Part shown: piece after piece, positions 16,806 to 25,100 of the stretch
How the letters are laid out: each line of letters opens with the position of its first letter
Numbering within the stretch: the first letter of the stretch is position 1
Origin: HXMU1420-2 sp040830545
Lineage (GTDB): Bacteria; Pseudomonadota; Alphaproteobacteria; Rhodobacterales; Rhodobacteraceae
Assembly: GCA_040830545.1 (NCBI GenBank)
Contig: JBFOMB010000018.1
Location: 1 to 64,000, forward strand
Direction of reading: 5' to 3'
Length of the DNA: 64,000 nucleotides
Notes under the pieces: generated by a model
What the model saw: only the letters and a program-made list of their open reading frames with translations
The model's database searches: none
Told to the model about the DNA's origin: nothing
Translations under genes and position numbers: made by a program

Positions 16806-17965
16806 CCCATGGCCCCCATCAATTCGCGCCCGACCAGCATCCGCCGGATTTCAGACGTGCCCGCCCCAATCTCCATCAGCTTCGCGTCGCGGAAAATCCG
16901 CCCCACAGCGTTGTCGTTCAGATATCCGGCACCCCCCATGGCCTGCACCGCCTGATGCGCCTGTGTCATCCCAACCTCAGAGGCATAGAGAACACAAGCC
17001 GCCGCATCCTGACGCGTGACCGTGCCTCGGTCACAGGATTTCGCAACCTCGTAGACATAGGCCCGGGCCGAGTTCATCGCGGTGTACATATCCGCGATCT
17101 TGCCCTGCATCAGTTGGAAGTTTCCGATGGGCTGACCAAACTGTTTCCGCTCCGCCAAATATGGCATGATTTCATCCATGCAGGCCGCGATAATGCCGGT
17201 GCCAATCCCCGACAGCACAACACGTTCGTAGTCCAGCCCGGACATCAGCACGGCCACGCCCTTGCCTTCCTCGCCCAGCACATTCTCAAACGGTACTTCG
17301 CAGTCTTCAAAGATCAACTCGCCCGTGTTCGACCCGCGCATGCCCAGTTTGTCCAGATGCGGACCGGTCGAAAAGCCCTTCATCTCCTTCTCGATCAGAA
17401 AGGCCGTAATCCCGCGCGGCCCGGCCTCGGGATCGGTCTTGGCATAAACCACCAACGTGTCCGCATCCGGCCCGTTGGTGATCCAGTATTTGTTGCCATT
17501 CAGCCGATAATGATCGTTGCGCTTTTCCGCCCGCAGCTTCATCGACACCACGTCCGAACCCGCCCCAGCCTCGGACATGGCTAGCGCCCCCACATGCTCA
17601 CCCGAGGTCAGGCGCGGCAGATACTTCTGCTTCTGTTCTTCCGTACCGTTCAACCGGATTTGGTTCACACACAGGTTCGAATGCGCCCCATAGCTCAGCG
17701 ACACGGATGCACTGGCCCGCGCGATTTCTTCCACGGCAATGGTATGCGCCAGATAGGTCATACCCGACCCGCCATACTCCTCTTCGACAGTCACCCCCAG
17801 CAGACCCAACTCACCCATCTCGCGCCACAGCTCAGGGGGAAACGCGTTGGACCGATCGATCTCCGCCGCTATCGGCTTTACCCGTTCCTGCGCCCAGCGA
17901 TGCACCATCTCGCGCAGCGCATTCACATCATCGCCCAGATCAAACTGCATGGATGCGTTAAACAT
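16802..17965 (-). CDS. ivd: Isovaleryl-CoA dehydrogenase
   Basis: A 387-aa FAD enzyme oxidising isovaleryl-CoA to 3-methylcrotonyl-CoA in leucine degradation; electrons go to ETF. Acyl-CoA dehydrogenase signatures are AMSEAGAGSDVVSM and QAMGGAGYLNDNAVGRIFRDAK. The assignment to IVD rests on the catalytic base. The glutamate sits in the SGLDYERVVLSG helix (equivalent to Glu254 of human IVD), while the C-terminal position that is Glu in medium-chain enzymes reads IGAGTSEIRR. The ATG at 17965 follows a GGGAGAAGG site. An inverted repeat at 17985-17998 lies just upstream, a likely operator. The gene leads an operon with two DUF1311 genes. Confidence 0.94.
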   Translation of the reverse strand: MFNASMQFDLGDDVNALREMVHRWAQERVKPIAAEIDRSNAFPPELWREMGELGLLGVTVEEEYGGSGMTYLAHTIAVEEIARASASVSLSYGAHSNLCVNQIRLNGTEEQKQKYLPRLTSGEHVGALAMSEAGAGSDVVSMKLRAEKRNDHYRLNGNKYWITNGPDADTLVVYAKTDPEAGPRGITAFLIEKEMKGFSTGPHLDKLGMRGSNTGELIFEDCEVPFENVLGEEGKGVAVLMSGLDYERVVLSGIGTGIIAACMDEIMPYLAERKQFGQPIGNFQLMQGKIADMYTAMNSARAYVYEVAKSCDRGTVTRQDAAACVLYASEVGMTQAHQAVQAMGGAGYLNDNAVGRIFRDAKLMEIGAGTSEIRRMLVGRELMGAMG

Positions 17966-17984
17966 GTCGACCTTCTCCCATTAT

Positions 17985-17998
17985 TGAACGTTTGTTCA
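17985..17998. promoter_or_regulatory. Putative operator upstream of ivd
   Basis: The inverted repeat tgaac-gttt-gttca, extended outward by ttat on one side and, after one extra base, ataa on the other (attat/ataat arms on the minus strand). It lies 19 bases before the ivd start codon, where a repressor would block transcription. The half-sites resemble those of the TetR-operon palindrome at 41816, but the spacing differs, so a different TetR-like regulator is more likely. Confidence 0.5.
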
Positions 17999-18041
17999 GA
18001 TAATGCGCGGCCCTTAGCAATCGGTCAACCCGCCCTGCCCC

Positions 18042-18101
18042 TTCATTGTTCCCAAAAAACTCCGGGGGAAACGCCGTCAGGCGTTGGGGGGCAGCGCCCC
18101 C
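18042..18101. repeat. Long dispersed repeat with two GC-rich hairpins, copy E
   Basis: Starts with the core ttcattgttcccaaaaaactc, then gggggaa, then the hairpin aacgcc-gtca-ggcgtt (18070-18085), then gggggc-agc-gccccc (18087-18101). It shares order and spacing with copy F at 52038-52096, with paired changes in the first stem. It lies between the DegT gene end and the ivd promoter. Confidence 0.75.
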
Positions 18102-18141
18102 ATTAGTCGCGCCATGAAGACTTGACCGAACGCCGAAAAAC

Positions 18142-19338
18142 TCAACCGCGCCCTTGCCAGACCGCGCCCACTTCGGCCCGGATGATCCGCGCGATAAGCG
18201 CGCAGTCTTCCAACGAAAAGGTCAATGGCACACGCAGGTCCAGAATGCCGCGCAACACGCGATCACTTGCCGGCAGGGACTGCGCAGGCGCATAATGCCA
18301 GCTGTCATAGCGCGACGTAAACCCGTGCGGTTCTGGCGTGCCGAACCATTTCAGCTCGACACCACGCGCCCCACATCGCGCGACCACGTCGCGGATCGCA
18401 TCCTCGGCCCAGTCCAGCAACAGGAATTGAAACGACGACCCGACAAACCGCTCACCCTCCGACCGTTCTGCGACCGTCAACCCGGGCGTGCCTCGCACGC
18501 CTTCCTCCAGCACGCCGTAGCGTTCGTTCCACCGTGCCACCTGCGCCTCCAGATCCCGCAACTGAGGCCGCAGGATCGCCGCGCGCAGATTGTCCATCCG
18601 CCCCGAAACATTTGGCGTGTCGTACTTCACCCGCTCAAACACTTCGGGCGACGGTGCCGCCAGATGCCGTTCATAGAGCATATAGGACCCCGACAGGATC
18701 ACCGCCCGCGCGGCCACCTCTTCATCGTCCGAGATCAGGAACCCGCCTTCGCCAGAATTCACATGCTTGTAGGTCTGGGTCGAATAACAGCCGATCAACC
18801 CGTGCTGCCCCGAGGGGACACCGCGCCAGGCTCCGCCCATCGTATGCGCGCAATCCTCGATCACGGTCACACCAGCCGCGTCGCAAATCTCCATCAACCG
18901 ATCCATGTCGCAGATATGCCCGCGCATATGGCTCAGCATCAGAACCTTGACCTTACTGACCTTGGCCGCCAGGTCATCCAGATCAATGGTCAGCGCCTCG
19001 TTCACACCAACAAACACCGGCACGGCCCCAATGCTGGCAATCGCCCCCGGGACCGGGGCCAGTGTAAACGCGTTGGTCAGAACCGGATCACCCGGCTTCA
19101 CCCCCACGGCCCGCAACGCCGTGGCCAGCGCATAACCACCCGAAGCCACCGCCAGTGCAAAGCGTGCCCCCGTCAGGGCCGCGAATTCCTGTTCCAGCAG
19201 CGCGGTTTCCCCCAACTCCCCCGGCCCCGTATTGTACCGGTGCAAACGGCCATGACGCAGGACGGTTAGGGCCGCCTCGATCGCGTCGTCCGGGATCGGT
19301 TCCTGCTGGGTGAAATTGCCTGTGAAACGCTCGCTCAT
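18142..19338 (-). CDS. DegT/DnrJ/EryC1/StrS-family aminotransferase
   Basis: A 398-aa PLP enzyme of the sugar aminotransferase/dehydratase superfamily. The fold-type I pattern is visible: ALAVASGGYALATALRAVGV (cofactor phosphate region), VTVIEDCAHTMGG with the Asp contacting the pyridine nitrogen, and GCYSTQTYKHVNSGEGGF with the Schiff-base Lys. Family members usually act on nucleotide-linked ketosugars, but no sugar-biosynthesis genes are adjacent, so the substrate is open. ATG 19338 begins MSERFTGNFTQQEPIP, which fits the family start. The longer frame up to 19506 runs through unrelated sequence. Confidence 0.88.
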   Translation of the reverse strand: MSERFTGNFTQQEPIPDDAIEAALTVLRHGRLHRYNTGPGELGETALLEQEFAALTGARFALAVASGGYALATALRAVGVKPGDPVLTNAFTLAPVPGAIASIGAVPVFVGVNEALTIDLDDLAAKVSKVKVLMLSHMRGHICDMDRLMEICDAAGVTVIEDCAHTMGGAWRGVPSGQHGLIGCYSTQTYKHVNSGEGGFLISDDEEVAARAVILSGSYMLYERHLAAPSPEVFERVKYDTPNVSGRMDNLRAAILRPQLRDLEAQVARWNERYGVLEEGVRGTPGLTVAERSEGERFVGSSFQFLLLDWAEDAIRDVVARCGARGVELKWFGTPEPHGFTSRYDSWHYAPAQSLPASDRVLRGILDLRVPLTFSLEDCALIARIIRAEVGAVWQGRG

Positions 19339-19480
19339 GGCATTGGTATTGAGCGCGCCACCCCACCGGGTCAAGCGAAAGATCACCCGGCCACACCGGG
19401 ACCATGTCGCAAACGGAACAGAATCCCTCTCGCTCCCCCGGCCAGATGCTGAGAAAGGGCGCACCTGACCGCAACCCGCG

Positions 19481-19526
19481 CCGTTTTCGTTGACGAAAAC
19501 GGGCAAAATTTTTCGAAAAATTTTGC
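19481..19526. repeat. Composite double palindrome, copy 2 (divergent DegT/PrpD region)
   Basis: Positions 19481-19502 form a 10-bp perfect stem (ccgttttcgt / acgaaaacgg) around tg. Positions 19503-19526 are a perfect 24-bp palindrome centred on tcga. The two abut. Copy 1 at 12170-12212 has the same two parts (a loop-less palindrome centred on tcga plus a stem around ttgacg) in opposite order, so the unit is inverted there. It lies 24 bases before the PrpD-like start. Confidence 0.75.
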
Positions 19527-19550
19527 GCCCGCTGCAGAGAGGATCGTTTG

Positions 19551-20855
19551 ATGACCCCGCTTGCCTTCGTTCACGCGCTGTCGTGGTCGGACCTGCCGAA
19601 ACCGGTGCAATCCCAAACCAAGCTTTGCCTGCTGGACCTGATCGGCGTCGCGGCAGGGGCGCATCACATCGCGCTCAGCCGGATCATACGCGACCATGCG
19701 GTCGCGATGTTCGGCGGTACCACTCCTCTGCTGTTTGACGCGCGCTCCGCCAGTCCCGCAGGCATGGCACTGGCCGCTGGCATGACCATCGACGCGCTGG
19801 ACGGGCATGACGGCTTCAACCCGGCCAAGGGTCATGTCGGCTGCCCTCTGTTCCCCGGCACGCTGGCGCTGGCCCACCGCGCGGACGCGAGCGGCGACGC
19901 TTTCCTCACCGCTATCGCCATGGGCTACGAATTCGGCTCCCGCGCGGCTGTAGCGCAACACGCAACTGTTCCCGACTACCACACATCCGGCAGTTGGGGC
20001 GCGGTCACGGTTGCCGCTGCGGGTGCGCGCCTGCTGGGGCTGGACGCGGACACCACGCGACACGCGCTCGGCATCGCAGAATATCACGGGCCCCGCAGCC
20101 AGATGATGCGCTGCATCGATCATCCTTCCATGTTGAAGGACGGCTCCGGCTGGGGCGCGATGACGGGCGTGTCCGCCGTGTTCCTCGCCCAATCCGGGTT
20201 CACCGGCGCGCCTGCCATTACGGTCGAAGAAGCCCCCGAGCATTGGAACGGTATGGGGGACACTTGGCTGATCCTCGATCAGTATTTCAAACCCTACCCC
20301 GTCTGCCGCTGGGCGCAGGCCCCGATCGAAGGCGTGCTGAAACTTCGGCGCGACCACAACCTGACCTCGGACATGGTGGATCGGATCGAAGTCACCAGCT
20401 TTCACGAGGCGATCCGCCTCGCCACCTCCACTCCACGCACAACGGAAGACGCCCAGTATTCCACATCCTTCCCGTGCGCCGTCGCGCTGGTCCGGGACGG
20501 GATCGCGCCAGAGGATCTGGACGGCGCTTCCCTCAGCGACCCGGAAATCCTGCGCCTGTCTCAGGGCTTGACCATGACCGAAGACGACGCCTGCAACGCC
20601 ACCTTCCCGGCGGAACGCCATGCCCGCGTTACGCTACACCTGAAAGACGGTCGCACGCTGGAAAGCGGCACCATGAGCCCTCGTTGGGATCACCGGGTGC
20701 CCCCGACCGAGGGGGAGTTGCGCGCCAAATACCACGCCCTCGCCGATCCGCTTCTAGGCGCGGACCGCGCTGCACGCATCGAAGACGCGTTGGAAAACCT
20801 CGATCAAACCCCGCTGTCCGCCTTGACCGACCAGCTGTTTCAACCGGTGAGCTGA
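19551..20855 (+). CDS. MmgE/PrpD family protein
   Basis: A 434-aa protein of the 2-methylcitrate dehydratase/cis-aconitate decarboxylase fold. Diagnostic parts are the N-terminal LCLLDLIGVAAGAHH helix, TIDALDGHDGFNPAKGHVGCPLFP with the active-site Asp/His region, and YEFGSRAAV. GITEYHGPRSQ-like HALGIAEYHGPRSQMMR and the lid-domain FKPYPVCRWAQAPIEG follow. Family members include PrpD, CadA and many of unknown substrate. No other methylcitrate-cycle gene is nearby, so a PrpD role is not supported. The ATG at 19551 has a GAGAGGA site 8 bases before it. Its end overlaps the convergent phosphatase gene by 16 bases. Confidence 0.88.
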   Translation: MTPLAFVHALSWSDLPKPVQSQTKLCLLDLIGVAAGAHHIALSRIIRDHAVAMFGGTTPLLFDARSASPAGMALAAGMTIDALDGHDGFNPAKGHVGCPLFPGTLALAHRADASGDAFLTAIAMGYEFGSRAAVAQHATVPDYHTSGSWGAVTVAAAGARLLGLDADTTRHALGIAEYHGPRSQMMRCIDHPSMLKDGSGWGAMTGVSAVFLAQSGFTGAPAITVEEAPEHWNGMGDTWLILDQYFKPYPVCRWAQAPIEGVLKLRRDHNLTSDMVDRIEVTSFHEAIRLATSTPRTTEDAQYSTSFPCAVALVRDGIAPEDLDGASLSDPEILRLSQGLTMTEDDACNATFPAERHARVTLHLKDGRTLESGTMSPRWDHRVPPTEGELRAKYHALADPLLGADRAARIEDALENLDQTPLSALTDQLFQPVS

Positions 20856-21502
20856 TCCACCAGATCCGGCAGGTCGGCATAGCGGTCCAGCAATGCCTCA
20901 GGCTGCAACGCCGCCATGTCGCCCCCTGCGGGCCCGAACGTGACCAGAACCGAAGGCACGCCCGCCGCCCTCGCCGTGTTCCGGTCTGTGTCGGAATCCC
21001 CGATCAGCACCGTGCGCGCCGGATCACCACCCAGCCGCCGCACCGCTTCGCGCAGGGGTTCCGGGTCGGGCTTGCGGACAGGCAACGTGTCCGCCCCGAC
21101 CAAAGAACCAAACTTGTCCCGCACGCCCATGGACTGCAACAACTGCTCGGCCAGCCCCTCGGGCTTGTTTGTGCAGATACCCACACCCAAACCGCGCGCT
21201 TTCATCTCGGCCACAGCCTCCATCGCCCCGTCATAAAGCGTCGAGTGCACGTGGATTGCCTGCCCGTAAATCTCCAGGAATCGCGGATACCATTCGTCCA
21301 CGACGGCCTCATCCAACCGCCCCAACCGCGTCAGCCCGGTCCGCAGCATCATCCGCGCGCCCCGCAGAGAAATCGCCGCGTCCGTGATCGGGTCCAGCAG
21401 ATCGCCTTCACCCATTGCCTGAAAACACGCGTTTGCGGCCGCGATCAGGTCCCCCGATGTGTCCGCCAACGTCCCATCCAGATCGAAAATCACCGTGCGC
21501 AT
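20840..21502 (-). CDS. gph: Phosphoglycolate phosphatase (HAD superfamily)
   Basis: A 220-aa HAD-like hydrolase that dephosphorylates 2-phosphoglycolate or a related small phosphate ester. Motif I is FDLDGTLADTSGDL at residues 6-19 (nucleophile and acid Asp). Motif II is GICTNKPEGLAEQLL, motif III is the lysine in RKPDPEPLREAV, and motif IV is VLIGDSDTDRNTARAAG. An alpha-helical cap lies between motifs I and II. Gph is the most common name for this length and motif spacing; a different substrate cannot be excluded. Its 3' end overlaps PrpD antisense by 16 bases. Confidence 0.88.
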   Translation of the reverse strand: MRTVIFDLDGTLADTSGDLIAAANACFQAMGEGDLLDPITDAAISLRGARMMLRTGLTRLGRLDEAVVDEWYPRFLEIYGQAIHVHSTLYDGAMEAVAEMKARGLGVGICTNKPEGLAEQLLQSMGVRDKFGSLVGADTLPVRKPDPEPLREAVRRLGGDPARTVLIGDSDTDRNTARAAGVPSVLVTFGPAGGDMAALQPEALLDRYADLPDLVDQLTG

Positions 21503-21595
21503 TGTGCCTGCCCCTGCTTCTTCCTAAGGTCGCGCATAAAAGGCGGAGCGCGAAATTCAAAGCGCTTTTCGCAGATGTGGTTCAGGAGGCCAGTG

Positions 21596-22132
21596 ATGGG
21601 CACGCAATACGATCAAATCGACGACAACTATCGCAAGTTCATCGAGGAACAGCACATGTTTTTCGTGGCCACTGCCGCGCCCGACGGCAAGGTCAACCTG
21701 TCACCCAAGGGTCAGGATGCACTGCGTGTGCTGGGACCGAACCGCATTATCTGGCTGAACCTGACGGGCAGCGGCAATGAAACCGCCGGGCATCTGATGG
21801 AACATCCCCGAATGACGATCATGTGGTGTTCTTACACACTGAAACCGATGATCTACCGCGCCTATGGCACCGCGCGCACCATCCATCGCGACGACCCGGA
21901 ATGGGACGAATTGGCGGCGCATTTCCCGGATTACATGGGTGCGCGCCAGATCTACGACATGACGGTTGAGATGACACAGAAATCCTGCGGCTATGCCGTT
22001 CCGCGCATGTCGTTCGAGCAGGACCGCGACACGCTGTCGAAATGGGCCGATGACAAGGGGCCGGAGGGTATCCGTACGTACTGGACCGAACGGAATTCCA
22101 AGACGCTCGACGGAAAGCCGACGCGGGCCTGA
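21596..22132 (+). CDS. Pyridoxamine 5'-phosphate oxidase-fold flavin-binding protein
   Basis: A 178-aa split-barrel protein of the PNPOx-like family. The pattern FFVATAAPDGKVNLSPKGQD-like (residues 22-40), RIIWLNLTGSGNETAGHL and a following MTIMWCSY strand are typical of the group found widely in Rhodobacterales. FMN or a related cofactor is probably bound; the substrate is unknown, and it is not the vitamin B6 enzyme PdxH. The ATG at 21596 is preceded by a clean AGGAGG (21584-21589). The much longer frame upstream is an open shadow of PrpD. It converges with the CHAT gene with 8 bases between stops. Confidence 0.88.
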   Translation: MGTQYDQIDDNYRKFIEEQHMFFVATAAPDGKVNLSPKGQDALRVLGPNRIIWLNLTGSGNETAGHLMEHPRMTIMWCSYTLKPMIYRAYGTARTIHRDDPEWDELAAHFPDYMGARQIYDMTVEMTQKSCGYAVPRMSFEQDRDTLSKWADDKGPEGIRTYWTERNSKTLDGKPTRA

Positions 22133-22140
22133 TTCGCGCG

Positions 22141-25100
22141 CTAGTTCGTTGTTCCAACCAGGCTGAACGGCCCCCAATGCTGGGGCCGCAGTTCCCGCAC
22201 CGTGCTGTCGGGATCGTCCAGGATCGCCAAGGCTGCGGCTCGCAAGGCCTGCGCAGGGTCAGATGCCTCATCATCGGCCATCGTCTGGATGGTTGATGTG
22301 GTCAACGCCACCGCCGCGTCACTGTTCACGGGCCAATGGGACACCAGCACGCGCCGCGCCCCGGCATAGAAAAACGCGCGGGCGAGGCCTGACAGGGCCT
22401 CTCCGCCATTGTTCGCTCCGGCTGCCGTGTTGCAGGCGGACAGCATGACCAGATCCGCGTCGATCGAAAACGTCGCAATCTCGCTTGCCGTTAACAGCCC
22501 GTCATCCACACGCGACGCTGCACTGGGCGGGGTCAGGACCAGCGCTGCTTCAGCGGCCCCGGCCTCCCCCGCGACCAGACCGTGGGTGGCAAAGGACAAC
22601 ACGCGGTAGTCCGCCAGTGACCCGTTGCGGTTGATGGCCTTGACCTCTGCCTCGGTCGCCTGCGCGTCCATCAATAGCCGCCCACCACCCAGATCCCGTT
22701 GAATCGCTTCCAGTTCACACCGCGTATCCGGAAGGCGCGACATCTGCCGCACCTGATCCAGGTTGGACAGATAGGACTGGTCCTGCTGAATCAGGTCGCC
22801 GGTCACGACACTGCTGCCCAGGTTCCGTTTCAATCCGGCCAACTGCAAATCATCACAGGCGATTTCAGACGGAACCCCGATCACCGGGTCACCGACACCC
22901 AAAAAGGGCTGCTGCGCCGTACTGGCCCGCGCATTCGGGCCACGCTGCGCACCCAGCGTAGACACGGATGGCAACATGGTCACGGCCATATCCCGCAGCA
23001 ACCAATGGGCCTGACGGTAAGAGTCAGCCTCGGACAACCCCGGCGGCACGGGGCTGCGCACCAACAGCCCGACGGGCAAGGCTGACATGGTCGCATCGCC
23101 CGGCACAAACAGCAGGTGATCTACCCCCTCTAACCCATGTTCGATGGGCGCAATCAGTTCCAGATAGGCCTCGTGCGCCGCATCCAGATCATAGCCCTCC
23201 TGCGGGCCGCCAAAGTCGAAAGAGCCACGTTTGATACCGGCCGATCCAACGGCCTCCTCGGACTCGGTCTCCGTTTCTTGCGGCCTGCTCCATGTGCAGA
23301 AATTCTGATCCCAGTCGATTTTGCACCGCAGATACCGCAACAACGTGGAGTGGATGAAGTTCGGCGTCAGCGCCGCCGCGATGGTCTGCCCATCCCAGCG
23401 CACCAGATAGGCGATGCCCGGAATGGGGTTTTCCAAACGGTCATATTGCGTCGGTGCCAGCAGCAAAAGCGCCTCGCCTGGAGACAGCAGATCAACCACC
23501 TCCTCCACGCGCATTGGCTGGGCCCCACCCAATACCCCAAACTCGGGCGCAACCGACTGCAATTCTGCGTCCAACGCGCTTTGATCATCGCGCAGTTTTG
23601 CCAACGAAGCCTGCAACGCAATCACTTGGTCCGTATCCTGCCCTGCATAGGCCAGCCGCAACGCGTCGCTTTGCACCTCAACCTGAGAAGACAAATCCTG
23701 TCGGCGACGAAGTTGCGCCGCCAAGGCCGGATCACTGGTAGCAAACCGTCGCGCGGCCTGCGTCATTGCGGTGCCCGCCTGCCGTTCCAGTGGCCATTGC
23801 AGCAACTGGAATACGTCCATCGTGTCGTCATCCATAAACAAGTCGGGATTTCGCAAATGCAAATGCGCCAACCCGCGCGAAAACTTCAACAGAGAGTCCG
23901 GGTCGTGCGAAGACGCGGACAGCATCTGCTCCAGCCCTGCCCGGTAATAGGCTGCTGCATCCGTCTGGAGATCCGCATCGTCCAGAAGCAGCGCAAGCGA
24001 GTCGTTCCCGAATGCGTCAATGGCGCCATCACCGAACCGCGCACGTACCGCTTCGATTTGCTCCAAGCCTTCAACCGGGTCCAATTCCAGCCAGGACAAA
24101 GCACGCACGATATGCAGCATCGCAAAGAACTGTTGCTGGTCCGCTGGCAGGGCCTGGGTTTCCGCAATGATTGCATCCAGCCGGGGAAGTGCGGCAACCA
24201 CGTCGTCGGCTTCTGCCATATCGGAAATGGCCACCAGGCCACGGGCCATCAAAATACCGGGGTCGTCGTGGAAACCCGCCTGCTCTGCCCGGTCGATATA
24301 GGTCCGGGCGATGACCCGGACCTCGTCCGAATCTGCGTCAATCATAGTGGTTATCAACTGCATCAGCCTGGCCAGGAACAGCATCGGTTCATTGTTCGAC
24401 GCCTTTGTCTCCAGTATCGGCAAGGCGCGGTCGATATAGGTTCGGGCAACAGAAAACTGGTGTGTTGCGAACAGAGAGTGGGCCTTGAGCACCAGGAACT
24501 GCGCAGTGATCTCGTGGTTCGTTCCCAGCGCGTTTGACACCGTGGCCAGACCCTCGTCCACAAAGGGCTGCGCTTCGTCCAACCGGTTCGCAGCAAACAG
24601 CGCCTGCGCATAGTGCGCCATTTCTTGCAATGCGATCACGGACCTTGGGCCATAGACGGCGATCGTGTCAGACAATAGCCGCTGACCGATCTCGATAGCA
24701 GCCGCACTGTCGCCTTCCATTTGGGCAATGCCGCGCAATCCGCTGGTTGCCAGCAATGCAGTGTCCAGCATACCCAGAGACTTTGCCTGCCGCTCGGTTT
24801 CCGACAACAGCGCCTTTGCGTCCTCCCACTCACCCTCGGCCACAAGGACGTTGGCATAAAACGCCCCTAGTCGTAGCGTCGCTGGATGCGAGGGTCCAAA
24901 AGCGTCGCCTGCCCGTTGATACGACAGGGCCAGATCGGCAGAGGACGTTTCAGGCTCCAACAAATGGCGCGAGATCGTGAGACCCGCGTCAAATGTCGCG
25001 GAAATCCGCGGCTCTGCCCTAGCGATGTGCAGGGCACGTTCAATCACGCGCAGGGTCTCAGGCAGGTCAGCGGCAGCTACCCCTGTGATGTTGCCGAACA

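Noticed and set aside
19994..21595. Long in-frame extension upstream of the flavin-fold protein
   Set aside because: It covers PrpD and Gph in another frame; ATG 21596 with AGGAGG is the real start.
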